Below are positions 7,802 through 16,032 of a DNA stretch of 64,000 bases, one piece after another. The notes under the pieces were generated by a model, which did no database searches, was not told the DNA's origin, and was given only the letters and a program-made list of their open reading frames with translations. The first letter of the stretch is position 1; the number at the start of each line of letters is the position of its first letter. Origin of the DNA: Fluviicola sp. Its GTDB lineage: Bacteria; Bacteroidota; Bacteroidia; Flavobacteriales_D; Crocinitomicaceae. The stretch lies in contig JARWZO010000027.1 in NCBI GenBank assembly GCA_029866325.1, positions 310,001 to 374,000 on the forward strand, written 5' to 3'. The position numbers and the translations under genes were made by a program.

Positions 7802-9045
7802 CAGTTGAAAATGCCCGCCGCTACGGTATTATTGGTGTTTTCATTGATCAAAATAAATGCGCCAGTTTTACGATTTGAAGTGTAAGGATCGGTACTTACC
7901 GCTTCGGCTGTTTTGATCGTAACATGCGCAAAGTCATTCAGTTTCAGACTTCCATCGCTTTCCAATTGTTCATACGAGTGAATGTCGATCTTTCCGCTCA
8001 ATTCCTTCAATACGGCTTTGGTACGAAAACTATTCTGCTGTAAAAGCAATTTTTGCCCCGGCTGAAATGGTGTGTTGTCCATCCAGCAAATGGTTGCTTC
8101 GAGTGATTTTTCTGTAGAAGGAAGTTGATCAATCGGAACGATCGTGTTTCCGCGACTCACATCCAAATCTTCTGATAGATGAATAATTACGGCTTCACCA
8201 CGAAATGCTTCTTGTACCTGTTGACGATTCAACTCAATGGCACTGATAGTTGTTTCCAAACCGGATGGTAGCACCTTTATCTGGTCGCCAACCTGAAAAT
8301 GTCCGCTTAAAATACTTCCTGCGTAACCACGGTAATCGTGCAATTCATCCGTTTGTGGTCGAATTACATACTGTACCTGAAAGCGCGGCTCTTCTTTCGG
8401 TTGTTGTTCAGAAATAGAAACACTTTCCAAAAACCCAAGTAGGGAAGGGCCTTCGTACCACGAAAGATTCTCTGAAACGTGTACCACATTATCGCCGGCC
8501 AACGCACTTGTTGGAATAAACGAAACCTGCTTGAGGTTTAATGGTTCGGCAAATGCCTTATAAGCAGCTTGAATCTCGTTGTACACTTCTTCGCTGTAGT
8601 TCACCAAATCCATTTTATTCACACACACCAACACATGCGGAATGCCCAAAATGGACGAAATAATGCTGTGCCGCTTGGTTTGATCGGTAATTCCATGGCG
8701 CGCATCTACCAAAATAATGGCCAGATCGGCATTGGAAGCTCCGGTGAACATGTTGCGCGTGTACTGAATGTGTCCGGGTGTATCGGCGATGATAAACTTG
8801 CGTTTTTCGGTGGTGAAATACTTGTAAGCCACATCGATGGTAATTCCTTGTTCGCGCTCGGCACGAAGTCCGTCGGTCAATAACGCCAAATCGATATCGG
8901 CATTTACGCCTGTAGTTTTACTTTGGCGCGTAAGTGTTTCAATGATGTCGGTTGAAATCGATTCACTGTCGTATAATAACCGCCCGATGAGCGTGCTTTT
9001 GCCATCGTCTACGTTTCCTGCGGTGAAAAATCTTAGTAGTTCCAT
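7801..9045 (-). CDS. cysN: Sulfate adenylyltransferase subunit 1 (GTPase)
   Basis: An EF-Tu-like GTPase of 414 aa with G1 GNVDDGKSTLIGRL, G3 DTPGHIQYTRNM and G4 NKMDL, followed by two beta-barrel domains. With CysD it makes APS from ATP and sulfate, driven by GTP hydrolysis. The frame stays open 17 codons upstream, but the start at 9043-9045 (MELLRFFTAGNVDD) is the family start and the upstream codons run into AT-rich intergenic repeats. There is no C-terminal CysC (APS kinase) fusion, in line with direct APS reduction by CysH. A 77-base gap containing a strong hairpin separates it from cysD. Confidence 0.93.
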   Translation of the reverse strand: MELLRFFTAGNVDDGKSTLIGRLLYDSESISTDIIETLTRQSKTTGVNADIDLALLTDGLRAEREQGITIDVAYKYFTTEKRKFIIADTPGHIQYTRNMFTGASNADLAIILVDARHGITDQTKRHSIISSILGIPHVLVCVNKMDLVNYSEEVYNEIQAAYKAFAEPLNLKQVSFIPTSALAGDNVVHVSENLSWYEGPSLLGFLESVSISEQQPKEEPRFQVQYVIRPQTDELHDYRGYAGSILSGHFQVGDQIKVLPSGLETTISAIELNRQQVQEAFRGEAVIIHLSEDLDVSRGNTIVPIDQLPSTEKSLEATICWMDNTPFQPGQKLLLQQNSFRTKAVLKELSGKIDIHSYEQLESDGSLKLNDFAHVTIKTAEAVSTDPYTSNRKTGAFILINENTNNTVAAGIFN

Positions 9046-9069
9046 GTTTCTATGTAATGGAAAATGTAA

Positions 9070-9105
9070 AATGTAAAATTGAAAAGGTCTTTTCAATTTT
9101 ACATT
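9070..9105 (-). other. 16-bp perfect stem-loop between cysD and cysN
   Basis: AATGTAAAATTGAAAA (9070-9085) and its exact complement (9090-9105) flank a 4-base loop inside the operon between cysD and cysN. The stem is A+T-rich and no T tract follows in the transcribed direction, so it is more likely a processing or stability element than a terminator. Confidence 0.7.
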
Positions 9106-9122
9106 CTCAATTTTAAATTAAT

Positions 9123-10022
9123 TTAAAAGTATCCTCCTTTTTTTCGGTCTTCCATTGCGGCTTCGCTGATGCGATCATCCATGCGAGTAGCACCGCGTTC
9201 CGAGATTTTAGCCAATTTGATTTCCGCAATGATGTCGTCTACCGTATGCGCTTCGCTTTCAACAGCGGCTGTGCAGGTCATATCTCCAACCGTGCGGTAT
9301 CGAACATTGCGAGTTACCAATTCATCTGTCGAATCGAGTTCCAAAAACCGATTATTCGCCATGAGTTGTCCGTGTTCGGTGAGTACACATTCGCGTTTAT
9401 GGGTGAAATAAATGTTCGGCAACGCAATGTTTTCACGTTTGATGTAATTCCAAACATCCAGTTCTGTCCAATTACTGATCGGGAATACGCGCACGTTTTC
9501 GCCTTTATCGATTTTACCGTTGTAGATGTTCCACAGCTCGGGGCGTTGCAATTTCGGATCCCACTGACCAAATTCATCGCGCACCGAAAAGATGCGTTCT
9601 TTGGCACGTGCTTTTTCTTCATCTCGACGTGCACCACCAATACATGCATCGAATTCAAACTCTTCGATGACTTCCAACAGCGTATAGGTTTGCAGCGCAT
9701 TTCTGCTTGGGAATTTACCTTTTCCGTCTTGCAGTTTTTGTCGAACGATGGTCTCTTCTACCGAACGCACAATCAGTTGTTCACCCAACTCGGCCACCAA
9801 CTGATCGCGGTAATCCAATGCTTCCTGAAAATTATGTCCCGTATCTACATGCACCAGCGGAAACGGAAATTTCCCCGGACGAAAGGCTTTCAGAGCCAAA
9901 TGCACCAGACAAATACTGTCTTTTCCACCGGAAAACAACAAAGCAGGTCGGTCGAATTGTCCGGCTACTTCGCGCAGAATGTAAATGGCTTCTGCTTCTA
10001 GTTGATCTAAATAATCGCTCAT
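9123..10022 (-). CDS. cysD: Sulfate adenylyltransferase subunit 2
   Basis: A 299-aa ATP pyrophosphatase-type protein with the P-loop-like PALLFSGGKDSICLVHLA, followed by HVDTGHNFQEALDYRD and RRDEEKARAKERIFS, all characteristic of CysD. It is the catalytic subunit that adenylates sulfate. The frame continues 27 codons upstream, but those codons lie in a dispersed repeat (10068-10165), so the start at 10020-10022 (MSDYLDQLEAEAI) is preferred. It follows cysH after a 168-base gap filled by that repeat, unlike most junctions of this operon, which overlap or nearly touch. Confidence 0.93.
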   Translation of the reverse strand: MSDYLDQLEAEAIYILREVAGQFDRPALLFSGGKDSICLVHLALKAFRPGKFPFPLVHVDTGHNFQEALDYRDQLVAELGEQLIVRSVEETIVRQKLQDGKGKFPSRNALQTYTLLEVIEEFEFDACIGGARRDEEKARAKERIFSVRDEFGQWDPKLQRPELWNIYNGKIDKGENVRVFPISNWTELDVWNYIKRENIALPNIYFTHKRECVLTEHGQLMANNRFLELDSTDELVTRNVRYRTVGDMTCTAAVESEAHTVDDIIAEIKLAKISERGATRMDDRISEAAMEDRKKGGYF

Positions 10023-10067
10023 TTTTTTTGTTTTGTTTCTAATCATTTTGTAAAAGAGGATACTCTG

Positions 10068-10165
10068 TCTCCCTCCTTGAGGAGGGATTAAGGGAGGTGG
10101 CAATTTCTACTACTCCAACTCTCCACATTTGCCATCCCCCTCGCTCCCCCTTCAAAGGGGGAAGT
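10068..10165 (+). repeat. Dispersed double-hairpin repeat, copy 2
   Basis: The left arm CTCCCTCCTTGAGGAGGG plus GGGAGGTGGC and the right arm GCCATCCCCCTCGCTCCCCC form the same dumbbell arrangement as the copies at 3141, 13817 and 26400. It is inserted between cysH and cysD inside the operon, where it may affect mRNA stability or read-through. The right arm is of the CCCCCTTCAAAGGGGG subtype, like copy 3. Confidence 0.8.
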
Positions 10166-10190
10166 TGTTCCTCCTTAATTATCAAGCTCT

Positions 10191-10883
10191 CTACGCATGC
10201 AACCCACACTCTTTCTTCGAATTATCTTCCCACCACCAGCGGCCGGCGCGGAAATCGTCGCCTTCTCTAATTGCGCGCGTACACGGCTGACAACCGATAC
10301 TTACAAAACCGCGGTCGTGCAATGCGTTGTAAGGAATGTGGTTTGTTTTGATGTGTGCTTTCACTTCATCTAGCGTCCAGTTTGCTAACGGATTTACCTT
10401 AGTGATTGAGCGCTGTTCATCCCAATCTATTACCGGCAAATCATGTCGGTTTTCGGAATGCTCGGCGCGTAGCCCGGTGATCCAGCAATCTACGTTTTCC
10501 AATGCGCGATTTAACGGTTCCACTTTCCGAATAAAGCAGCATTCCTTGCGGTTTTCCAACGATTCGTAGAAACTAATCGGACCTTTTTCGGTGACCAATT
10601 TTTGCACGGTTTCCGTTTGCGGGAAATAGACTTCAATGTGCTTTTTATAGCGTTCCAAGGTGCTATTCAACACACTGTAGGTTTCGGGGAACAACCTGCC
10701 GGTATCCATTGTGAATACCCGAATGGGTAAATCCAACCTAAAAATCGCATCGGTGATCACTTGGTCTTCCCAACTAAGGCTGGTCGAAAACGCAGCTCTT
10801 TTGCCAAAAACAGTTGCAATTGTGCGCAATAAGTCTTCTAACGATTGATTTGCCGACAGCTTGATTTGTTCGTGTTGTGTCAT
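10191..10883 (-). CDS. cysH: Adenylylsulfate (APS) reductase, iron-sulfur type
   Basis: A 230-aa member of the PAPS/APS reductase family. Two cysteine pairs, Cys115-Cys116 (KECCFIRK) and Cys198-Cys201 (CQPC), form the [4Fe-4S] ligand set that marks APS-using enzymes, and the C-terminal KECGLH carries the redox cysteine that forms the thiosulfonate intermediate. It reduces APS to sulfite and AMP, with thioredoxin as usual electron donor. The absence of a cysC gene from the operon agrees with direct APS reduction. The SxSWEDQ segment near residue 38 is the nucleotide-binding region. It starts 7 bases after the stop of the transporter fusion gene. Confidence 0.92.
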   Translation of the reverse strand: MTQHEQIKLSANQSLEDLLRTIATVFGKRAAFSTSLSWEDQVITDAIFRLDLPIRVFTMDTGRLFPETYSVLNSTLERYKKHIEVYFPQTETVQKLVTEKGPISFYESLENRKECCFIRKVEPLNRALENVDCWITGLRAEHSENRHDLPVIDWDEQRSITKVNPLANWTLDEVKAHIKTNHIPYNALHDRGFVSIGCQPCTRAIREGDDFRAGRWWWEDNSKKECGLHA

Positions 10884-10889
10884 TTCTTG

Positions 10890-12365
10890 TTAGATAAATG
10901 TCATGATGAGAATGCGTAAACTCACAATAATCACTACGATTCCCACAAGGATCATCATGGCTTTTACGTTGAGTTTTCGCGATAAATACGCTGCAATCGG
11001 AGCTGCACACACTCCGCCTAAAATCAATCCTGTAAAAATCTGCCAGTGCGCCGCTCCGATTAAGGTGAAGAAGGTAAATGAACTGGCCAACGAAACAAAA
11101 AATTCCGCCAGATTCACCGACCCGATAACAATACGCGGATTTTTACCGCGGGCAATGAGTGTTGAAGAAACTACCGGTCCCCAACCGCCACCGCCAATGG
11201 AATCTAAAAATCCACCAGCTGCTGCAAGCCAACCTGCACGTTTCACTTTCTTCCGATTGATGCGTTTTCGTACCACTTTGTGAAGAATAATGATTCCCAA
11301 AATCAAGGTGTAGATACTCACAATCGGTTTGATGTATACATTGTAATCTTGAAATTCAGTGAGCACATAAGCTCCGAAAATGGCTCCTAGAACCCCGGGA
11401 ATCAAAATGGTTCGAAACAGTTTATTGTTGACATTCCCGAAGCGCAGGTGCAGAAACCCCGAAACTCCACTGGTGAAAATCTCTGAGGTATGCACACTCA
11501 TACTTGCAACCGCAGGGCTGACTCCAAACGAAAGCAGAAACGTCGTTGCGCTTACTCCATACGCCATTCCAAGAGCACCATCGATCATTTGTGCTATGAA
11601 TCCACCGAGCATGAAGTAGAGGAAATCCACTTCCAACGAATCGACCATTTCGGTAGCAGAAGACCAAATGGTTGACAAGGGAATCAAGGTAAACACCAAA
11701 TGTCCGGCCAACAACATACCCAAAACTCCAGCCACATAACCAAAGAATTTGCGAAACGAAAACAAGTACCACGGTTGCTCTTTTCGACGGGTTAAAGCTG
11801 CTGTGACTTTGTTGAGCTTTTTCACTTTTTGTTTGAAATCACCTTTCAAATGACCGCGTAAACGACTCAGATTTTCGAGTGATTCATCAATTTCGTTCGG
11901 CAAGTCTTCCTGCAAAACTTCGCGCAAGCGCTTGGCAATGGTGGGCGATTTCCCATTGGTAGAAATTCCGATTTTTAGATTACCTTTTGTAACCACCGAT
12001 CCTAAGTAAAAATCGCATAATTCGGGCTTATCCGCAGCGTTGTACAACAACCCTTTTTCGTTTGCTTTTTCTCGGATTTCTGCTGAAAGTTCCTTATTGT
12101 TCACAGCTGAAATCACCAATTGCTGACCTTCTAAATACGCTTCCTTAAAACGATCTTCAATGAGCTCAACCGTAGGTTGTTCTTCAGCAAAAGACACAAA
12201 CGCATCCGAGAATTGCTCGGCCACAACCACAACCTGAGCACGAGGTGAATTGCCCAAAACAGCCTGCAATTTTTCCAATGCAACTGTGCTTCCCCCGATG
12301 AGCAAAACTGCCAAATGATTGGTTTTTAGGAAAATTGGAAAAAGCTCATTGGTATTAGTTGACAT
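10890..12365 (-). CDS. Fusion of siroheme synthase (precorrin-2 dehydrogenase-like) and TSUP sulfite/sulfate permease
   Basis: A 491-aa two-domain protein. Residues 1-195 match the CysG N-terminal/Met8p type: the Rossmann motif AVLLIGGSTVALEKLQAV, then CDFYLGSVVTKGNLKIG and STNGKSPTIAKRLRE. This domain oxidises precorrin-2 and may insert iron to make siroheme. From about residue 205 there are about seven to eight hydrophobic segments with the TauE/SafE (TSUP, DUF81) pattern GGFIAQMIDGALGMAYG and GGFLDSIGGGGWGPV. So one polypeptide combines siroheme synthesis and sulfur oxyanion transport, the only transporter in this operon. The start at 12363-12365 (MSTNTNELFP) is preferred over upstream in-frame ATGs that lie within the DUF2490 gene; it overlaps that gene by 11 bases. 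Direction of transport is not known. Confidence 0.88.
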   Translation of the reverse strand: MSTNTNELFPIFLKTNHLAVLLIGGSTVALEKLQAVLGNSPRAQVVVVAEQFSDAFVSFAEEQPTVELIEDRFKEAYLEGQQLVISAVNNKELSAEIREKANEKGLLYNAADKPELCDFYLGSVVTKGNLKIGISTNGKSPTIAKRLREVLQEDLPNEIDESLENLSRLRGHLKGDFKQKVKKLNKVTAALTRRKEQPWYLFSFRKFFGYVAGVLGMLLAGHLVFTLIPLSTIWSSATEMVDSLEVDFLYFMLGGFIAQMIDGALGMAYGVSATTFLLSFGVSPAVASMSVHTSEIFTSGVSGFLHLRFGNVNNKLFRTILIPGVLGAIFGAYVLTEFQDYNVYIKPIVSIYTLILGIIILHKVVRKRINRKKVKRAGWLAAAGGFLDSIGGGGWGPVVSSTLIARGKNPRIVIGSVNLAEFFVSLASSFTFFTLIGAAHWQIFTGLILGGVCAAPIAAYLSRKLNVKAMMILVGIVVIIVSLRILIMTFI

Positions 12366-13011
12366 GCTTTCCTGTTTTAAGACTGAGTTGTAATCCGATA
12401 ATATGTTGGTTTTCATCAACTGAAGTTTGATTTTGTAAAGTAAAAAACAGAAAAAGCGACTGCCTTTTAAGGGTGAAATTGTTACCAATCGTCATTCTTG
12501 ATTCTAACAAACCATTGCGTTGCAACGTTGAAAATCCTTCGATACTAACAGCCGGTTGTAACCAAGAAAAACGTGTTTTGCGACGCAGTTGAATCTGTAA
12601 ACGTGCTCTATGGAATTGCTTGTCAGTTGACGGATACAATCTCCATTCCTGACGGGAGCGCAACTGACTATTCCAAGCTCCTTTGCCCCAACGATAACCC
12701 ATTTGCAAGAATGGTCGATACTCGTTTGTTGTAGCATTGGATGTTAGCGATGAATGTTGAAACCATGCGAATCCTATTCCCGCTGAAAAACCATTCTCGA
12801 AACGATACAATGCCGTCAATCTGCTCAATACTTGTCTGCGTTTATGAAAGAACTGGTCACATTGTCGATAACCAACATCTGTAACTGTTTCAATCTTTTC
12901 ATTCCATTGGTGATTCCAAACAAGACTTCCCCACAGATTTTGTTGAAATGCTTTTTGTGCAGTGAAAACGGGTGACATCTCTAAAAACATGATCAACAAG
13001 AACCACCTCAT
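12355..13011 (-). CDS. DUF2490 family protein, probable outer-membrane beta-barrel
   Basis: A 218-aa protein with a signal peptide (MRWFLLIMFLEM to about residue 19) and alternating aromatic/polar strands typical of DUF2490: NLWGSLVWNHQWNEKIE, RQVLSRLTALYRFENGFSAG and RSRQEWRLYPS. DUF2490 proteins are predicted outer-membrane barrels of unknown function. The start at 13009-13011 lies one base beyond the stop of cobA; a longer frame of 15 more codons inside cobA is less likely because it would hide the signal peptide. Its position between cobA and the siroheme/TSUP fusion suggests a role in sulfur uptake or export, but nothing in the sequence proves it. Confidence 0.78.
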   Translation of the reverse strand: MRWFLLIMFLEMSPVFTAQKAFQQNLWGSLVWNHQWNEKIETVTDVGYRQCDQFFHKRRQVLSRLTALYRFENGFSAGIGFAWFQHSSLTSNATTNEYRPFLQMGYRWGKGAWNSQLRSRQEWRLYPSTDKQFHRARLQIQLRRKTRFSWLQPAVSIEGFSTLQRNGLLESRMTIGNNFTLKRQSLFLFFTLQNQTSVDENQHIIGLQLSLKTGKHVN

Positions 13012-13012
13012 C

Positions 13013-13774
13013 TTAATTCTGAGAAATAAATCGTTGAACCTTGAAGGATGAAACAACTTCGGACTGCTTCACCACTTCACCGATCACAATTACAGCCGGA
13101 GCAGGAATACCTTCTGTTTCGGTTCGGTAAACAATGTTTCCGATGTTACCGATAACCGTTCGTTGATTGGGAAGTGAACCATTACTAATCACGGCAACAG
13201 ACTCGGTTTTCTTTCCTGAATCACTAAAAATGGTGGCGATTTCTGCCAGTTTGTTTAAACCCATCAAGATCACAATGGTTGCATTGGTCTGAGCCGCTTG
13301 TTTGATTTCAGGATTAAGACTTCCATCGGAAAGCACAGCCGTAAGCACGTAAAATCCGTTGCTTGCTCCGCGGTGCGTCACCGGAATGCCCGCCAACGCC
13401 GGAACCGAAATGGAACTTGAAATGCCCGGAACTACTTCTACCGGAATGCCGAATAAATGTGCAAATTCCAATTCTTCGTAACCGCGACCAAAGACAAACG
13501 AATCTCCGCCTTTTAAGCGAACCACGTTTCCGTTTTCAATGGCTTGCTGCACCATCAATCGGTTGATTTGATCTTGTGAAAAAGCTTTTACACCGCGACG
13601 TTTTCCTACAAAGATTTTTTTTGCTGCTGGCGCCAGATCAAGGATAATTTCATTAACCAATGCGTCGTAGAGAATCACATCGGCTTGTTGTATGGCCTTT
13701 TGGCCTTTGATGGTTAGCAAATCCGGATCTCCGGGACCTGCGCCAACTAATGCTATTTTGGGTTGTTTGTTCAT
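13013..13774 (-). CDS. cobA: Uroporphyrinogen-III C-methyltransferase
   Basis: A 253-aa SAM-dependent methyltransferase with the signature motifs VGAGPGDPDLLTIKG, VRLKGGDSFVFGRGYEE and VVPGISSSISVPALAGIPVTHR. It methylates uroporphyrinogen III twice to give precorrin-2, which the siroheme synthase domain two genes downstream converts toward siroheme for sulfite reductase. The start at 13772-13774 (MNKQPKIALVGAG) is chosen because upstream in-frame codons lie inside a dispersed repeat (13817-13915). It is a single-domain SUMT, not the trifunctional CysG; the other half of CysG is fused to the transporter gene. Confidence 0.93.
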   Translation of the reverse strand: MNKQPKIALVGAGPGDPDLLTIKGQKAIQQADVILYDALVNEIILDLAPAAKKIFVGKRRGVKAFSQDQINRLMVQQAIENGNVVRLKGGDSFVFGRGYEELEFAHLFGIPVEVVPGISSSISVPALAGIPVTHRGASNGFYVLTAVLSDGSLNPEIKQAAQTNATIVILMGLNKLAEIATIFSDSGKKTESVAVISNGSLPNQRTVIGNIGNIVYRTETEGIPAPAVIVIGEVVKQSEVVSSFKVQRFISQN

Positions 13775-13816
13775 TTTGAATGTTTTGTATTGATTTTTAT
13801 TTTCGGAGTGAGATTC

Positions 13817-13915
13817 GCCTCCCCCTTTGAAGGGGGACCGAGGGGGATGGCAATCAAACAACGCCACCCTCCTCTTTTCATCACGAGCAGTGCTCGCTCT
13901 TCTCAAGGGAGGAAT
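13817..13915 (-). repeat. Dispersed double-hairpin repeat, copy 3
   Basis: Same two-arm element as at 3141, 10068 and 26400, in reverse orientation. One arm is the CCCCCTTTGAAGGGGG subtype; the other (CCACCCTCCTC ... CAAGGGAGG) is interrupted by about 20 extra bases containing a small perfect palindrome (CGAGCAGTGCTCG). It lies between the sulfite reductase gene and cobA in the operon. Confidence 0.75.
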
Positions 13916-13924
13916 TGATTCGTC

Positions 13925-16027
13925 TTACGATCTATTGATTTTCGCCTGTTTCACAAATGAGGTAACGGCTGCCAGGTATTCCTTTGCAAAGGTTTCCCCG
14001 GCCTCGCGCATTCGAATCTGTAAGATCAAATCCTCAAAACTGTTATAACCTTCAAATTGGTAATCGTGCACCAAGTGCTGATCAAAATCGCTAATGATTC
14101 CTTGGTGCGTGTTACATCGAATGTTATTGCCAAGCAACAACGCTTTGGCTGTATGGATTCCGGCTGCATAGGTATGGTAAACCGCATCGGCGTAACGTGC
14201 TTCGCTGAATGCTTCTTCAGCAGCGTCGATTTTTTCTTCGGCATCGAAAATCAGGGTTGCGACCAAATCAATCACCACTCCAGCACATTCGCCCACACCA
14301 ATGGCGGTTTTGAATTGCTCGTCTTGTCCCCAGTCAATGTAATCCAACGCGTTTAATTGCGTGGTATCAGCCAATGGTTTCAACAAATCATAGAAATACT
14401 TGTTTCCTTGTCGGTCGTAATATTCGTTGAACAATTCGTTGTCAGAACGACCTTCGAAATAATCGTTGATCAGCGAGCGAATGCAATCTAATACGCGCTT
14501 GCTGGGCAATTTGATCACCTTTTCAGCAATTCGACCTAAGCCGAAACCGTTGTTTCCACCACCAAGTAATACTTGCAAAGCAGGAACCGTTGCTCCGTCT
14601 ACTTTCATCGAGCTTCCGTGAAAACCGATATGCGCCAAACCGTGCTGTCCGCAAGAATTCATACAACCGCTGATCTTGATTTTGATATCGGTGTTGTACA
14701 GCAATTCCGGAAATTCGTCCCGGATTACGCCTTCGATCACGCGTGCTACTTCTGTGCTGTTGGAAATTCCAAGATTACACGTATCGGTTCCAGGACAAGC
14801 CGTCACATCCGCCAAACTATTGTATCCCGAATCGGCCAGATTAATTTCCTTCAGTTTATTGTACAATTCTTCCAATTGTTCGGGCAATAAAAACTTCAGC
14901 AACACACTTTGGTCGATGGTAAAACGCGCATCATCTGCGGCATAGAAATCGATTAAATCGGCTAAACGGCGAGCTTGATTTGTGTTGAAATTCCCTAATT
15001 GTACTTTCAGGAAAGCTGCCACATACCCGCTTTGTTTTTGCTCGAACACATTCGTTTTTAACCATTCTTTGAATGACGGATCAGCAGCTGTTGCTAAGAC
15101 TTCAGCTAAAGTAGTTGCCGGATTGTAGGGCACTACTTCGGGCTGCTGCTCAAACAACTGTACATCGGCTTCGGTGAATTGAATCGCTTTTCGTTCTTCT
15201 TCTACCAAGGTTTGAAATGCTTCCCAACCGATTTTTGCGATGAGGTATTTCAAACGCGCTTTGTTGCGGTTATTGCGTTCACCATGACGGTCAAATACCC
15301 GAATACTTGCTTCGATGAACGGAATAATTTCAAACGCAGGTAAAAATTCATAGGCTGTCTTCGCTAAAACAGGTTGAGCACCCAAACCTCCGCCCACCAA
15401 GACTTTAAATCCTTTCAAACCGTTTTGAATTGCCGGAATAAAACCGAAATCGTGGATAAACGAATAGGCATCATCGTTGGTATTTGAACTGAACGCAATC
15501 TTGATTTTTCTCCCCAATTCTTGTCCGAACGGTTTGCGTAAAAAGTAGCGAAAAACCCAGTCAGCATAAGGTGCTACATCGAACGGTTCCTTCGGATCGA
15601 TTCCCGCAATCGGGCTTGCCGTTACATTGCGTACCGTATTCCCGCAGGCTTCGCGCAAGGTCACATCGTCTTTTTCCAGATCAGCCCACAGTTGCGGTGT
15701 TCTATCCAAACTCACGTAGTGAATCTGAATATCTTGTCTGGTGGTAATGTGCAGATGTCCTGTACTGTATTCATCGCTTACAGCGGCAATTCTGCGTAGC
15801 TGACGAGCGGTTACTTTTCCGAAAGGCAGTTTGATTCGAATCATCTGCACGCCTTGCTGACGCTGACCGTAAACACCACGCGCCAAGCGCAGTGCTCTGA
15901 ATTTATCTTCGTGAAGGGAACCGTTTTTGTATTGTTCGATCTTACGACCCAATTCCAACACATCTTTCTCCACAATCGCTTCTTTCAGCGAAATCTCCTG
16001 CTCTAATTCCGTTCGATAACTTTGCAT
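13925..16027 (-). CDS. sir: Siroheme sulfite reductase with HEPN-like C-terminal extension
   Basis: A 700-aa single-chain nitrite/sulfite reductase. The siroheme/[4Fe-4S] ligands are visible as TACPGTDTCNLG (Cys411, Cys417) and SGCMNSCGQHG (Cys455, Cys459). Two ferredoxin-like half domains precede them, with the STGHLHITTRQDIQIHY segment near residue 90. It reduces sulfite to sulfide with six electrons, presumably from ferredoxin reduced by the enzyme at 5082. Residues of about 560-700 form an extra helical domain after the catalytic region, rich in Ala, Glu and Tyr, resembling a HEPN domain; its role is unknown. The start follows the AKR-like gene by 5 bases. A nitrite reductase role is possible, but the operon argues for sulfite. 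Confidence 0.9.
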   Translation of the reverse strand: MQSYRTELEQEISLKEAIVEKDVLELGRKIEQYKNGSLHEDKFRALRLARGVYGQRQQGVQMIRIKLPFGKVTARQLRRIAAVSDEYSTGHLHITTRQDIQIHYVSLDRTPQLWADLEKDDVTLREACGNTVRNVTASPIAGIDPKEPFDVAPYADWVFRYFLRKPFGQELGRKIKIAFSSNTNDDAYSFIHDFGFIPAIQNGLKGFKVLVGGGLGAQPVLAKTAYEFLPAFEIIPFIEASIRVFDRHGERNNRNKARLKYLIAKIGWEAFQTLVEEERKAIQFTEADVQLFEQQPEVVPYNPATTLAEVLATAADPSFKEWLKTNVFEQKQSGYVAAFLKVQLGNFNTNQARRLADLIDFYAADDARFTIDQSVLLKFLLPEQLEELYNKLKEINLADSGYNSLADVTACPGTDTCNLGISNSTEVARVIEGVIRDEFPELLYNTDIKIKISGCMNSCGQHGLAHIGFHGSSMKVDGATVPALQVLLGGGNNGFGLGRIAEKVIKLPSKRVLDCIRSLINDYFEGRSDNELFNEYYDRQGNKYFYDLLKPLADTTQLNALDYIDWGQDEQFKTAIGVGECAGVVIDLVATLIFDAEEKIDAAEEAFSEARYADAVYHTYAAGIHTAKALLLGNNIRCNTHQGIISDFDQHLVHDYQFEGYNSFEDLILQIRMREAGETFAKEYLAAVTSFVKQAKINRS

Positions 16028-16032
16028 GACTT

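Noticed and set aside
9246..10001. A 251-codon open frame on the plus strand opposite cysD
   Set aside because: It lies entirely antisense to the well-supported cysD gene, has no family features and its composition follows the opposite strand; long antisense frames are common over conserved genes.
10023..10103. N-terminal extension of cysD by 27 codons
   Set aside because: These codons lie in the dispersed repeat and the intergenic gap, and give a Pro/Gly-rich start unlike other CysD; MSDYLDQLEAEAI is the family start.
13775..13906. N-terminal extension of cobA by 44 codons
   Set aside because: The frame runs through repeat copy 3; the Rossmann motif begins right after the internal Met at 13774.
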